Shown in pieces: positions 46,337 to 57,700 of a stretch of 64,000 bases of DNA. A program made the position numbers and the translations under genes. How positions within the stretch are numbered: position 1 is the first letter of the stretch; each line of letters begins with the position of its first letter. The notes under the pieces are model-generated. The model had not been told where the DNA came from. It saw only the letters and a program-made list of their open reading frames with translations, and did no database searches. The stretch lies in NCBI GenBank assembly GCA_021234155.1, contig JAJEKV010000013.1:20854521-20918520 (forward strand), in the 5' to 3' direction. Source of the stretch: Isoetes taiwanensis (lineage: Eukaryota; Streptophyta; Lycopodiopsida; Isoetales; Isoetaceae).

Positions 46337-47514
46337 TTGCAGATTATATACATAATCACAAGTGCAGTGAGGTTAATGTCGAGACGGGGGCATAACGAGT
46401 CCACGTATCCATTACCTCCCGAGGTCTGATCCCAACAAGCCCTACAGAGGTCGTTGCTCATTAGCTCATGCAGGCCTGATGGGGCACAACTAACCAGAGC
46501 ATCACAGAGGCGGATATGCTCCTACACGGGACAGGCCTAGAGGGCGTGACTTTCATCCTCAATGGCATACTGTTGGTGACCCGGCGGACTCTGTCCTCCT
46601 CGCGGCTCCGAATCCATCTCCCCTATCTCAATGCGGAGGTGGTGTGCACTGTCTTGAATGGAAGCAATCACCTGCGCTTTTTCATGGGTAGATGGGTGCG
46701 CGAGGTAGTGGTATGGGCCCCTGCGTGAGCATGGGATTAACCTCGCTTGTCGATAATTTGCCACCTTGACATGTGACGGGGCCTCTTGCATCCCAAAGCT
46801 TGGCCATGAAGCAAGCATCAAATCTTGCTTCAAGGCGGTAGCGTTCTTCGGTGTATACCAATGGTCCACATCGTGTGCCTGCATTCCATCGCGAGAACCA
46901 CTGGGTTTGCTTGTCTTTCCAAAGAGGCTTTGAGTCGGCCGCGGACCCATCGCCCTTTGCCAAAGCAAGGTTGGGCAGCCGGGCTTCATCCATAGCCACC
47001 ACCTACGGGAAGTAAATAATGTGACGTTCCAAATGACCCTACGTAATGGAAGGAAGCCCCTCTCCCGGAGCAAGATCGATATGGGACCGTGGATTTCACT
47101 CCCGATTGCGGGCCAAGGTGGCAAACATCCCAATGGATGGGTCAACCAAAAGCCGCCGAAGCATGGCTATGGCGCAGAAGGCAGCCAATGGACCGCCCTT
47201 CTTGCATTGGATTCAGGTCTGGAGGGACCTAGAAGGCTGGGAGATGAGCGAATCTTCATTTCAACTGTTGGCTTTCCATCAAACCATTCCAATGCCCATT
47301 TGGGGCCTTATAAAAATTTGTCATATTTGGGGCGGAGAGGGCACAGGTTTTGCCACAGTGGGAAGCTAGGCTGAATCATTCTTCTAATTATTTGCATCAT
47401 ATTGAGTCTTAGGAAGGCTCTCAACACCGTGGAGGAATCAGGGATTTCAAGGGTAGAGGCGGAAGGTGTAGATTGATGCGCCTTGTGGCATCCTTGAAGC
47501 CAACATCCATTTCA
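46087..47514 (+). repeat. Long LTR of the chromovirus family
   Basis: Starts TGGACATTATGGGTC after a polypurine run and ends ATCCATTTCA, the same end as the 5' LTR. Length is 1.43 kb. The last 400 bp, including the TTATAAAAA box at about 47308-47316, match 32605-33003. The interior 46337-47105 is found nowhere else in the window. It holds a long but probably meaningless minus-strand frame (46537-47145). Confidence 0.8.
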
Positions 47515-48515
47515 CATCATCACTTGAATTTTAAAAATTTATAATCAGTTCCCTTCTTTGGGACTTTGACATCTATCATTCGCCCTGCCATCATCATATT
47601 TTCCACCATTTCCTTCGTGATTATTTTCAACATCAGTTCCTTCCATCATGGTGATGCCATTGCAATAATATTCTGAAAAAAGGAACAATATAAGAAAGCT
47701 GGCTAAGTTAAGCACAAAATGAAATAGGCAAGCTCAAACTACAAACCAACAACCTCTAATTCTGTTCAATCTCTCCTTACAATCCTTGACTTGAGAACAA
47801 CTTGTTGAACCTTATTGTCAATTTTCGGATTAGGCACCGAAATAAATATGTAAGTGAAGATAACCATACATTCCGCAATTGATTGCGACGATGATAAAAG
47901 TTTCTTGCAAGAGAGTTTCTTGCCACTCCTCTAGCCTCTATATCCAAGAGAAAAAATGGAAACGAACCATTAGACATAATTGAGAAGCTTGCTAACATTT
48001 TGAGCAACAATTGATGCCTTGTATAGACTTTGTTAAAGAATGAATCTACACAAAGTATAGGGCCACAAGAGAGTTTAACAAGCATTTTTCATAGACAAAA
48101 AAAATGCCTTGTCTTCTTAAGACTGGTTGGGTCACATCGGTTTCATCAAGATCATTTTTCAAGCACTTTCAACAGGTCCAAAACTACTTGAATGTCAACC
48201 CAAGAATCATCAAATTAAATGATTCTATAGCACCGGATCTAAGTGCAACCACGAGATTGGAAAGGATGGATGTGTTGAATCTTTAACAGATTTCATAATT
48301 GAACCTAAAGATTCAACATCCAACAAATTTTTTTCCCTGCTATACCATTGCTTTTATCTAGATTAGATTTGGGAAACTTACAATCTTTACATCTTATTTT
48401 GCATTTCTGTGATACCCTATTTTTCTTCTATTAAAAAGAACTGAAATTTCCCATACATCACGAAAGTATCTATGACTTTCTACGGTCAAGTAATGTGCGT
48501 CCTTCTCTATGTTGA
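47515..48515. other. Intergenic, no gene recognised
   Basis: AT-rich DNA after the LTR. Frames of 60-100 codons without recognisable domains. Confidence 0.5.
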
Positions 48516-48833
48516 GGGTAAAAGCATGTTAGGGTGTCCCTTAAAAAGTATTATTTAGTGACCAAAAAAGTACCTAAAAAGGTACCCAGGACTGGGTACT
48601 AGGTACTTGTGTAATATCTCAATAAAAGGTACACTCTAGAACTTTTTATATATATTTTGGTCTCAATGGCATTATCTTTATCTTAACTTTGAATATTAAT
48701 GCGTCCTTGACTTTTATTTTGGACTTTTGTACTAGTTTTAATGAAAATAAAAATGAGAAAGTACCCAGTTAAAGTACCTAGTGTATGTACTTTTTGGGGT
48801 TCAAAAGTGGTACACCCTAACATGCTTTTACCC
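48516..48833. mobile_element. MITE, 318 bp, with 22-bp perfect TIRs and TTGA duplication
   Basis: The left end GGGTAAAAGCATGTTAGGGTGT is mirrored perfectly at the right end (48812-48833). A 4-bp TTGA flanks it at 48512-48515 and 48834-48837. The interior is AT-rich and repeats GTACC-type motifs in both orientations, so the whole element could fold back. No transposase. Superfamily unclear. Confidence 0.88.
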
Positions 48834-48837
48834 TTGA

Positions 48838-50029
48838 GCACTTTATTATCAGTCGGATCCATGGAAGGAGATTTCTTGACATGCTCTTCCATAAGCTTGT
48901 CAATGATAATGACCATTATCCCGAAAGTGCTTTCTTCTTTGAATGAAATAATTGCAGTACAACATTTGCTTACTCATCTGTAGCTACGAAAAATAGGCAA
49001 ATTTGAGCATCACAAGATTGAAACAGACGTAGCAACATAAATGTCTCTGTTGCAACTATGCATTATGTAATCTGGCCTCGCTTTCATGTTTCCTCCATTT
49101 CCAATCACCAAAAATAAGCCTTCTAGCATGTCGGTTGTAAGCGTAATTACAAGTATATGTTTGAGGAGCAATCTTAAATGATTTAGATTGAAAGAAGAAG
49201 GGAGAATATATTTCCTGGCTAAAAAACTTTGATTGCAAACACCAACACTTTTAGTGAGGGTTCTGTACACTTCTATTATAAGATGTATGTGATATGATGT
49301 GAGGCATTTCTGATCACATAATTCAGTGCCCATGGATTTTAAGCTTGGGGTGTCAATCTCCACAAGTTTTCCTATGCGTCTAGCAGAGATGGTATAGTGG
49401 AATTTATGAAACCATATGCCTTTATCATGTAGACTTCTATTGAATCTTTACAACCACAATCTTGCATCATAGTACATTCTCTCTTGTGTAGAAATTTGCC
49501 CAATTGCAAGCACAAGCTCTTGCCAATGCCTAGTAGCACAAGCACAAGCGAAAAGGACAGAAATATAGGGGCACTTTTTTGTCCACAATAGATGGTCTAG
49601 CCACCATTCCCATGAGTGACTAGCTTCATCGAAACTTTAAAATTTGAAGGGCATTTTTTGAAAATCAAAGCCTGACCCTCGGCACATTCCCATGGAGGCT
49701 GACCCGACTTCAAACTTTGAAGCTCAAGTCAAAGCCAAAACGTTCATGTGCAATGACTCTAGATCCGCCTTCAAAAGCAACTTCGAGCGTTCCAAAAATC
49801 AGATGGAATTTACGAAAACTCTATTACGCTATCCTTATCTAGGAAGGACCCGCTTGACCATGTGCGGAGGGTCCAAACCCATCAGTTGTGTCAGTAAAAT
49901 GTCTCATAAGCTTCGACTTCCCATTAACGTTAAAATTCCATCTATCTATTTATCTATCCATCCCATCTAAGGGTGCTTTCCCATGGTTAACCTACATTGA
50001 AATTTGGATTAGGTACCGGTATTCGACAT
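48838..50029. other. Intergenic, no gene recognised
   Basis: AT-rich DNA; short frames only, none with a recognisable domain. Confidence 0.5.
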
Positions 50030-50440
50030 GGGCCAAAAAAATTGTGGACGGATTACTTTTTGTTCTTGTCGAAAAACTCAACCGATGAAGGTCGGATCTT
50101 TATGGGAACATTGTGTGCGGGCGCTTGGCGAAAAAAAAACTCAAGGTCGATTTTCATGGGAACATGGCGTCTGAAGCGGCCCAAAAAGAATTGTGGACGG
50201 ATCCCCGGCATTGTCAAAAACCTGAACCGATGAAGGTCAAATCTTTATGGGAACATTGTGTCCGGGACGCTTGGCGGAAAAAAACTCAAGGTCGATTTTC
50301 ATGGAAACATGGCGATACGAAGCCCGGCCCAAAAGAATTGTGGGCCGGATTACATTGAAAAACCTGAATCGATGAAGGTCAGATCTTTATGGGAACATTG
50401 TGTCTGGACGCTTGGCCAGAAAAAAACTCAAGGTCACCTT
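50030..50440 (+). repeat. Three tandem copies of a 142-145-bp unit
   Basis: The phrase AACCGATGAAGGTC followed by ATCTTTATGGGAACATTGTG starts at 50080, 50225 and 50367. Between them are shared AAAACTCAAGGTC and CCAAAAAGAATTGTGG segments. The array ends about 350 bp before the RBM25 start codon, so it lies in its probable promoter or 5' UTR. Confidence 0.88.
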
Positions 50441-50786
50441 AAGTCGGATCACTCAACGGGAATCTGCACCATGGGAACCCAAAAGAACGTACCCTAATTC
50501 GTGGCAACAGCTCCGGGTTTATGGGAAATAGGCTTGCGCTATCATGCCAGGTTGGACAGTGGTGCAAGGTGGAGCCGAGGTGGCATGGCATCGACGGCAA
50601 AAACAGAGCTCTTGCTTTTAGGGTTGTCTTTGCCGCTTCTCCGTGGCTGATCTCCGCTGCTCGCTGCTACATGTTTGCTACCGGATTCAAAATCGGAAGG
50701 AACAGGGCTACGAGCTCATAGTTGGAGCAGCAGGCTTTTCCATTAGGTCTGGGCCGTGGCTTATCTGAAATTGGTATGTTAGGGTT

Positions 50787-53700
50787 ATGAGCCAGGTTTT
50801 AGGAGCGCTGTCGCCAATGTCCATGGCATTGCCATCAGATGCAACATCATCTGGAGCTGCCGGAATTGTGGGGACCATGTCAACACCTCAGAGCCATAGC
50901 TATGCACAAATTTTTTCTCAGACGAACAGCAGCTTGCAGAACACAATTGTTTCATCTGGTTCCAGCTCTTTGAAACTGCCCAAACTAATATGAACTTGCA
51001 CGCTTCTGGAAATCAAGAACTTGGTGGGCAGTCTTCAGCAATGTTACCACCTCCCATGATTCCTCCAGGGCAGTTGCCAGTTTCCATCCTCCGCTTTCTC
51101 AGATTCCTAATTCATTCCCCAGACAAGTCAGCCTCCCAGTGTGTATGCAGCACCAGCACATATATTTACTTCAAATCAAGCACCTGCAGTCCAGTCTCAA
51201 ACTCAAAATTCCTCCTTGGGGGGCAGGCCACTTTCACTTCCTGGTCAGTCACAAGCAACTCCTATGGCAGCTGGAGCATCCACTGCTGAGGCGGGTTCGG
51301 CAAGGATCAACAACACAATATGGCACATATCATCCACCAGCGGTCTACATGGCTCCTCCAATGCCACCTTCAACACAGATGGTACCTCCCGGAGGTGGGT
51401 ATTTTTGCTTTGTTCTGTTTCTCTTGTATGGTACAGAGTGTTTAAAACTGAAGAACAGCGGGCAAGAAGCATGCATAGTAGAGGGGTTGCAGCTTAATGA
51501 GCTTGCGATGGCATGCCTGCATGTTTAAATGGTTGACAGGCGGTTTTCTCCTACAGCAGTGAATACGAGTTGTCAGTGGTGAGCATGGAAAGAGCGCCTC
51601 GGGTAAACAGCCTGATTTGTCATATGTGGTATGCTTAATTTTTTGAAATGCAACCACGGCAGCTGCCTGTGTAGTCAAACTATTTCCTGACTTTGTGTTT
51701 CCAGTATCGTATCCAGTCTGAAAACCCTCCTAGGGCTGTCATCTTAAGAAGATCTAAAATAGAAAAGAAATTTACATTTTTAGCCGGGATGTCCATGAGA
51801 TATATGCCATCACAGAAGCTGGTAATTCTACATTTTTTTTTTCATGCAAAATTATTTGGAAAAAGGAGAATTTAGAGTGGCCAAGAGAGTGATGCATCTA
51901 ATAAGATTTTTTGCTCGCATATTTTTCTCCCATCTGGTATTTCAGTCAAGTGACCTTTTCTAACATGCTCTAATTCTGATGGAGTTTATGTAAAGCTCAA
52001 CTAACACAATAATGTTTAGTGCTTGGTTCTGCCCCTCCAGGTGCTATGAGGGTACCAGGCTCCATCTTTTTTTCGCCAATCATACGGCAGCCTGCTTTTC
52101 CACCTCGACCTCCATTAGGACCGCCACCTATGATGAGCACAGGCGGCCCCAATCATGGGGAATCGTCCCACTTCCACTCTTGAAACCTCCTCTTGGAATG
52201 GGGCACATTCTGCCACTTGAGAAACCACATACTACCATTTATGTTGGGAAGATTGCTACTACAATAGAAGATGAATTTATAAAAAGTGTTTTGGAGGTAA
52301 GGTGATAGTTACGTTCAAGTGATTATCCAAGATCTTTTTTTCCCGCTAATGTTTTCTGATGATGCAGCTTTGTGGACCAATTAAAAGTTGGAAACGTGCT
52401 CAGGATCCCACTACTAATTCTCCTAAACGCTTTGGGTTTTGTGAGTATGAAACACCTGAAGGGTTTTTGTACGAGCTCACGCCTTCTCAATAAATATTCG
52501 ATGGATGGCCAAGAGTTAGTGGTATGTTGTCTAAATCTGCCATTGCAATAGTGTAGGAAGTCGTTTGTTCTATCTGGCTTCATCTTTGAAATCTATGAGA
52601 TGTATATAGTCTAGTTGAGCTATGTTTTTTTGTTTCCAGCTAAGGAGTTTAAGGAATGTCACTTAGAAAATGAATGATTTTTTTGCTTTCAGCATTTGAT
52701 AGAGGCATCTGTTTGTTAGAGGGTTTATAGGTTTTGGGTGTTTAGAGTCTCAGAGTTTTTATGCATGTTCGCTATTTGCCATGGAGCCATCTATGGCCAT
52801 GCTTTTCTGAATGAACAAGTTTCAGTGTCTCTCTCAGTTACTTTCTTTATTCTTTTCAAATTGTACTGTTCGTTCAGCTAAATGTTGACACAACTACTGG
52901 ACATTATCTTGAGCGCCTATGTCTCGAGGAAAAAAAAACGAGAAGCTGCTTTTAAAAGGGCAGCTGAGCTGGAGAAGGAAGAGGAGACAGCCCTGGAGTT
53001 GAAGTGCCACTTGCTAAACCAGCAGAGGAAAAAGATAGCGAAAGATGCTAGTGGCTCAGAAGAAGCTGCCAAAAATTTGAATTGTTAATGAAGATGATAA
53101 GCAAGGTGATGATACTGCTTTTGAGAAGTTGAAAAAACATGTTGGAAGAAAGGTAACAGAATCCTAATTGCACATTGTGTTTCAAAATTAAAAACTAACT
53201 TTCTACTTATTGTCAGAGCTAAGTCAAAGCCATTGCCTCCACCTCCAGGCCCTCCTTCAGCTGATTTAGGTGCGAAGTCATCGGAGATTTCTGTTAAATC
53301 AAAGGATGGCGACTCAAATATAGATGGGACACGGCGGTAACTGCAATGATATGGAATTGTAATGCTACAATGGTTAGCCTGCTTATGTTTAATTGTCTGT
53401 TTTAGATGATCCAAATGCAAGAATAGAAGACGAAACTACGAGAGTGAGCGGAAATCAGCCATAGATGGAGAAAGAATGGAAGCAAGTTCATCTGATAGAG
53501 GCAAGCGAACTGAAAGAGACAGGAAAGGGACAGGGAGAGAGACATTGAAAAAGAGAGAGAAAGGGAGATAGAAAGAGTTGAAAGGAACGAGAGAAAGAAC
53601 GGTAAGAAGGAACGGTAGAGCCGAGATCATAGAGTACGGAAGCTGAATGCATATGAGGAGCGCATCAAAAGAGTGGGAAGCTAGAGGCGTGATAAAGAAA

Positions 53701-55318
53701 GACACGCGCTTACATGACAAGGACGTGGACAAGGAAAAGAGAGAGAAACGACGCGGCAAATAAAAGAACAAGAAGAAGATACGGATGATGAAGATGAGGA
53801 TGATTGGAGAAAACGCCGACATAGACAAGAAGAAAAACGGAAAGCTTGAAAATCGTGAGAGAGAGAAGACGATTTGACGGACCGGCTTAAGGAGCAGCAA
53901 GAGATTCTAGAACCAAAGAGACAGAAACTCCAGGAAGTACCAAGAAAAATGGATGTTGATGGAGACTCTGCATCAAAAAACTGCTTCTTTACAGAATGGT
54001 GCTGAAACACCGCAAAAACATCTGGTTCTGCATCTGATGCAAAAACAAGATTCCTTGTAAGATATGTTGAACTAGGTCAATTTAGTTTCTTCTTGTAGCT
54101 TAACTGGAAATGATTGTTTGAATTTTCTCCTTGATTATTGTTTCATCAGCAAAATGAACATGTACATATCCAGAATGATATATGATTTGGGTATGCTCAA
54201 TTCTCTTTCTGGTTATTATTGCAGTAATTTGTAGTGCTATTTGATTTTTCCTGTAGGTTATTAATTGTGTGCTACCTAATTCAGCTGCTGGATTGTCAAG
54301 CAACGTATTCACGAGGTTGCCAATGATGGAGGAACTTTCAATAAAGCTACAGGTGATGAGACAGAGCTGAAGCTAGGACAGAGTTTTTATTCCCAGGAAG
54401 CTTGGGTTTGGTTTGATTGGTGCAGGGAAGCGAACAGCTGTGCTACCTGTATTTCATGAGGAAGACGAGGAAGAAGCTCCCAAAAGAAAAGAGAATGAGA
54501 CCACTAGTACCTATAGACTACTCAGCTGAGGAGATGGAAGCTGTAAATGCGAAATCACTTTCTGCGGGGCGTCACCAAATCTTGCAGCAGCTGCTGAGTT
54601 TGCAAAGAGTCTATCTGGCTTACCCCACGTTCACCTAGCAAGGATGACCGAGAGATGACTTTGATAGGAGGAAGCAAAAAGACAGAAGTAGGTGAGAAAG
54701 GGCGTTACCGTGAGAGGGAAAAGATAGGGAAAGGGATGAGACAAGGAAAAGGAGAGGGAAAGGGAGAAAGATAGAGACCGAGAAAGGGACAAAGGGAAGG
54801 ATCCTTGGCGCATCAAAAAGAGAAGGACAGGGATCGTGAGAAAGAAAGAACTGGAGACAAAAAAGCAAACCACCCCGACAACACTAAAATTCTGGATGCA
54901 AAACAACTGATTGACACTATTCCTAAGACCAAAGAGGAACTATTTGGTTATCCTGTTGATTGGTCAATCTATGACAAAGTAAGTGTACATTCACTTCAAT
55001 TAGTTGGATTTATAGATTGTTATCATGTTGGAATGGTTGTTGATGTTACCATGTCAAATGCAGCATGACTTGCATGAAAGAATGCGTCCTTGGATTGCTA
55101 AGAAAATAACAGAGTTTCTTGGTGAAGAGGAGACCACTCTTGTAGACTACATCTTGACAAATACGCGAAAGCATGTTACTGCCGCTGGGATGCTGGAGGT
55201 ATTAGAAGGGATATTAGATGATGAGGCAGAAATGTTTGTCCTAAAGATGTGGAGGATGCTGATTTTTGAAATTAAACGGATTGAGACTGGGCTGGCATTG
55301 AAGCAGCCCAAGGCCTGA
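50787..55318 (+). CDS. RBM25: RBM25-like U1 snRNP-associated splicing factor
   Basis: RBM25 couples U1 snRNP to splice-site choice. The N-terminus is Pro/Gln/Ser-rich (50787 to about 51396 and 52041-52190). The RRM spans exons 52041-52296 and 52368-52521, with RNP2 TIYVGKIA and RNP1 KRFGFCEYE, then LNVDTTTGHYLERL in the next exon (52878-53152). A long RE/RD/KE-rich segment follows (53405-54060 and on). A GLVGAGKRTAVLPVFHEE box and MRPLVPIDYSAEE follow at 54410-54540. The C-terminal PWI domain (54895-54978 and 55064-55318) contains HERMRPWIAKKITEFLGEEE and ends AEMFVLKMWRMLIFEIKRIE. Exons from 52041 on have GT-AG junctions. Frames shift within several exons (about 50985, 51070, 52175, 52475, 53050-53090, 54600), which for such a conserved gene suggests sequence error, though decay is possible. 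No second copy is in the window. Confidence 0.9.
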
Positions 55319-57409
55319 AGTAATCAGGTAAATCTAGGATTATAGCTACTTCCACAACTTAAGGGCAAATACATAACATTATTTCTATATGCAAGGCTAG
55401 TAATTTAGCAAAAATACCTGATTCTAGTCATCCTACATTGTATGTTCCAGTTTTCAAAATGTTGAAGTTCTTTTTTGCTGGCAATGGTTCTTGGCCACTG
55501 CCTCTTACCCTGCTTTGAAACATGTCCATAACGTAATGCCTTTTACTAGCAAAACTGTTAGGTTTTATGTGTTTTCAAGCTTGTCTGAGATATACAATAC
55601 AGATGATCAATTTTGTGCAAGTATGCAAATTCTTCATATGGCGATTTCTAGACTGTCAGTTTGATATCAGGTTTGTCTTTGCCAGTTTCTGTGTGTTCCT
55701 CCCTAGGTTGATATTAAATATTTGGCTATATATGTTAGAGGAAATATAATGTTTCTGTTTGTAGACTTTGTAAGAGCTTATATTGTGGATCCCATTCAGA
55801 GGCGTTGCAACATGGAATGGAAGTTGTAAAGTGTCTGTAATTTAAGAGGCTAGCTTTTGTTTAGATGTGTTTTTTGTAATTGGTTCACAAGCCATTCTCT
55901 ATGATAGCATGAGGCTTGTCCTCCAGCTAGCATTTCTTGAAGCCACCAGATGCACTGAAGGTGTTGAACATGTCATTGGAGAGTTGTATGGAGGGCGAGG
56001 TCAACTTAGTGTTGCAGTGTTCAAAAATAGGAATAATAAGCAGATCTTAAGTTGCTATATCCTGCTGGAAAAGTCCGTTTAAGTTCTCTGCACTGGGGAG
56101 GCTCTATGTGAAGTGTATTTTATCTTGACTTCTTTTTATCTCAAGATCTTGCATCTATTACCCTCATTGTCATTGATTTTGTGGCGATTCATACTATGAC
56201 CAATAAGGTTTCCACATCCATTGAGTATGTTTTGAAAATGTTATCATGTATGATCAATTCTCGTTTTTTGTGGCACATCTTCTATGTTCTGAATGGTTAT
56301 TGTTCTGCTATTGTGCACATCACTGCTGCACCAATTGACCTTTGGACTTCACAGGTTGGCATTTTGCAGGTATTGAACGAAGCTTCTGTAAAGAACCCTT
56401 TACATGGATTACAAATGGCTGGGTTAGTCTGTGATTTTAAAGTCGTTTCCTGCATTAATTTTTGAAATTTCCATTAGCTTGGAAACACTTGCTTTCGCAT
56501 AAATAATTGTGATATTGCCTCTTGTGGTCTGTGTCCTGCTTGTGAAGTTGGATGTTTTGCAACTTAGGCCAATGGTATTTTTCTGATATTGTCAATCCCA
56601 AACTAGCAGTGACCATCTGGAATCATCTGTTATTAAGAAGGGGCCCATCTACAATGCAAGTATAGATTGTTAATGCTTAACATTGCCCTCCTTATGAGAT
56701 ATTAGACCTTGGCAGAAGGAAATGAATTTTGGATGTAAATTTATGCTTAATATATGAAGCTATGACTTATGGATCGCGGCGTTGATGCCCCACAAGTTCA
56801 TTTCTGGGTCACAAGTGCAAACTTCTGTAAGGGGTTAAAACCAGTCCATCAACTCAACCATCTTGTCGTATAGGCAGCTTGTAAACTGTTTATAGAATCA
56901 ATATGATGCTGCAAACACAAGTGCAACATTGGGTCAATCAACTTCTTACTATTAGATCTGATTAAGAGGCAGTAGAGCAACGAGGGTTTGTTAGAACACG
57001 AGGACAACATTGGTACTACCCTAGACCTGTTTAGAATTTTAGAACATATATCCGTATCTAAACCAAATTAGATATTTGTTCTGGGGTAAACAGGCGACGC
57101 TCATGTCGAGGTATCAAGCTCGTTAATGCAACCAGCAGTTTAGATGTTCTCTCCTATGATTTGCGGTGCCCCACATTATTAAGCATGAATGACTACCTTT
57201 AAAATTAAAATAAAATCACGAGCAATCTTTTTATTTCAACTGCGTTTGAATTTTGTTATGTAATTTTTTGAAGTCAATTTATATTAATAAGGAAGACAAT
57301 TATATATCAATAAGAGAATACCAATACCATGGGAGGTCAAGGTAGGTGGAGTTAATCCCAAACGTCATCCCTGAAATCTAAATGTAACATTAAAAATCCA
57401 AACCGAGCA
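55319..57409. other. 3' flank of RBM25 and intergenic DNA
   Basis: Probable 3' UTR then AT-rich DNA. Short plus-strand frames (55867-56465) show no recognisable domain. Confidence 0.5.
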
Positions 57410-57700
57410 TGCAGGTGAGATTTGATCTTTTGGTAGAGGCTAGCGGTGGAGTATGTAACTCCAATAGACTAGAGCCTTGCAACTCTAATGTCCAACAGAC
57501 TAGAGCCTTGCAAATATAGATTTGATATCTAGAGCCTTGCAAATATAGATTTGATCTCTCTTGGTAGAGGCTAGTAGTGAGTATGCAACTCTTAATGCCT
57601 TTGCAAATATAGATTTGATCTCTAGAGCCTTGCAAATATAGATTTGATCTCTTGGTAGAGGCTAGTAGCTTAGTATGCAACTCTTAAGCAAATAACAAAC
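57410..57700. repeat. Irregular tandem repeat array
   Basis: The phrase GCAAATATAGATTTGAT recurs at about 57510, 57539, 57602 and 57629, mixed with TTGGTAGAGGCTAGTAG and CTAGAGCCTTG, making a degenerate higher-order array of about 290 bp. Confidence 0.85.

Noticed and set aside
46537-47145. 202-codon minus-strand frame as a gene
   Set aside because: Lies inside an LTR, has no recognisable domain and extends into the promoter-proximal repeat; kept only as an observation.
53436-54010. Long minus-strand frames over the RBM25 region
   Set aside because: Antisense of the purine-rich RE/RD-coding stretch, which gives pyrimidine-rich Ser/Leu/Phe frames.
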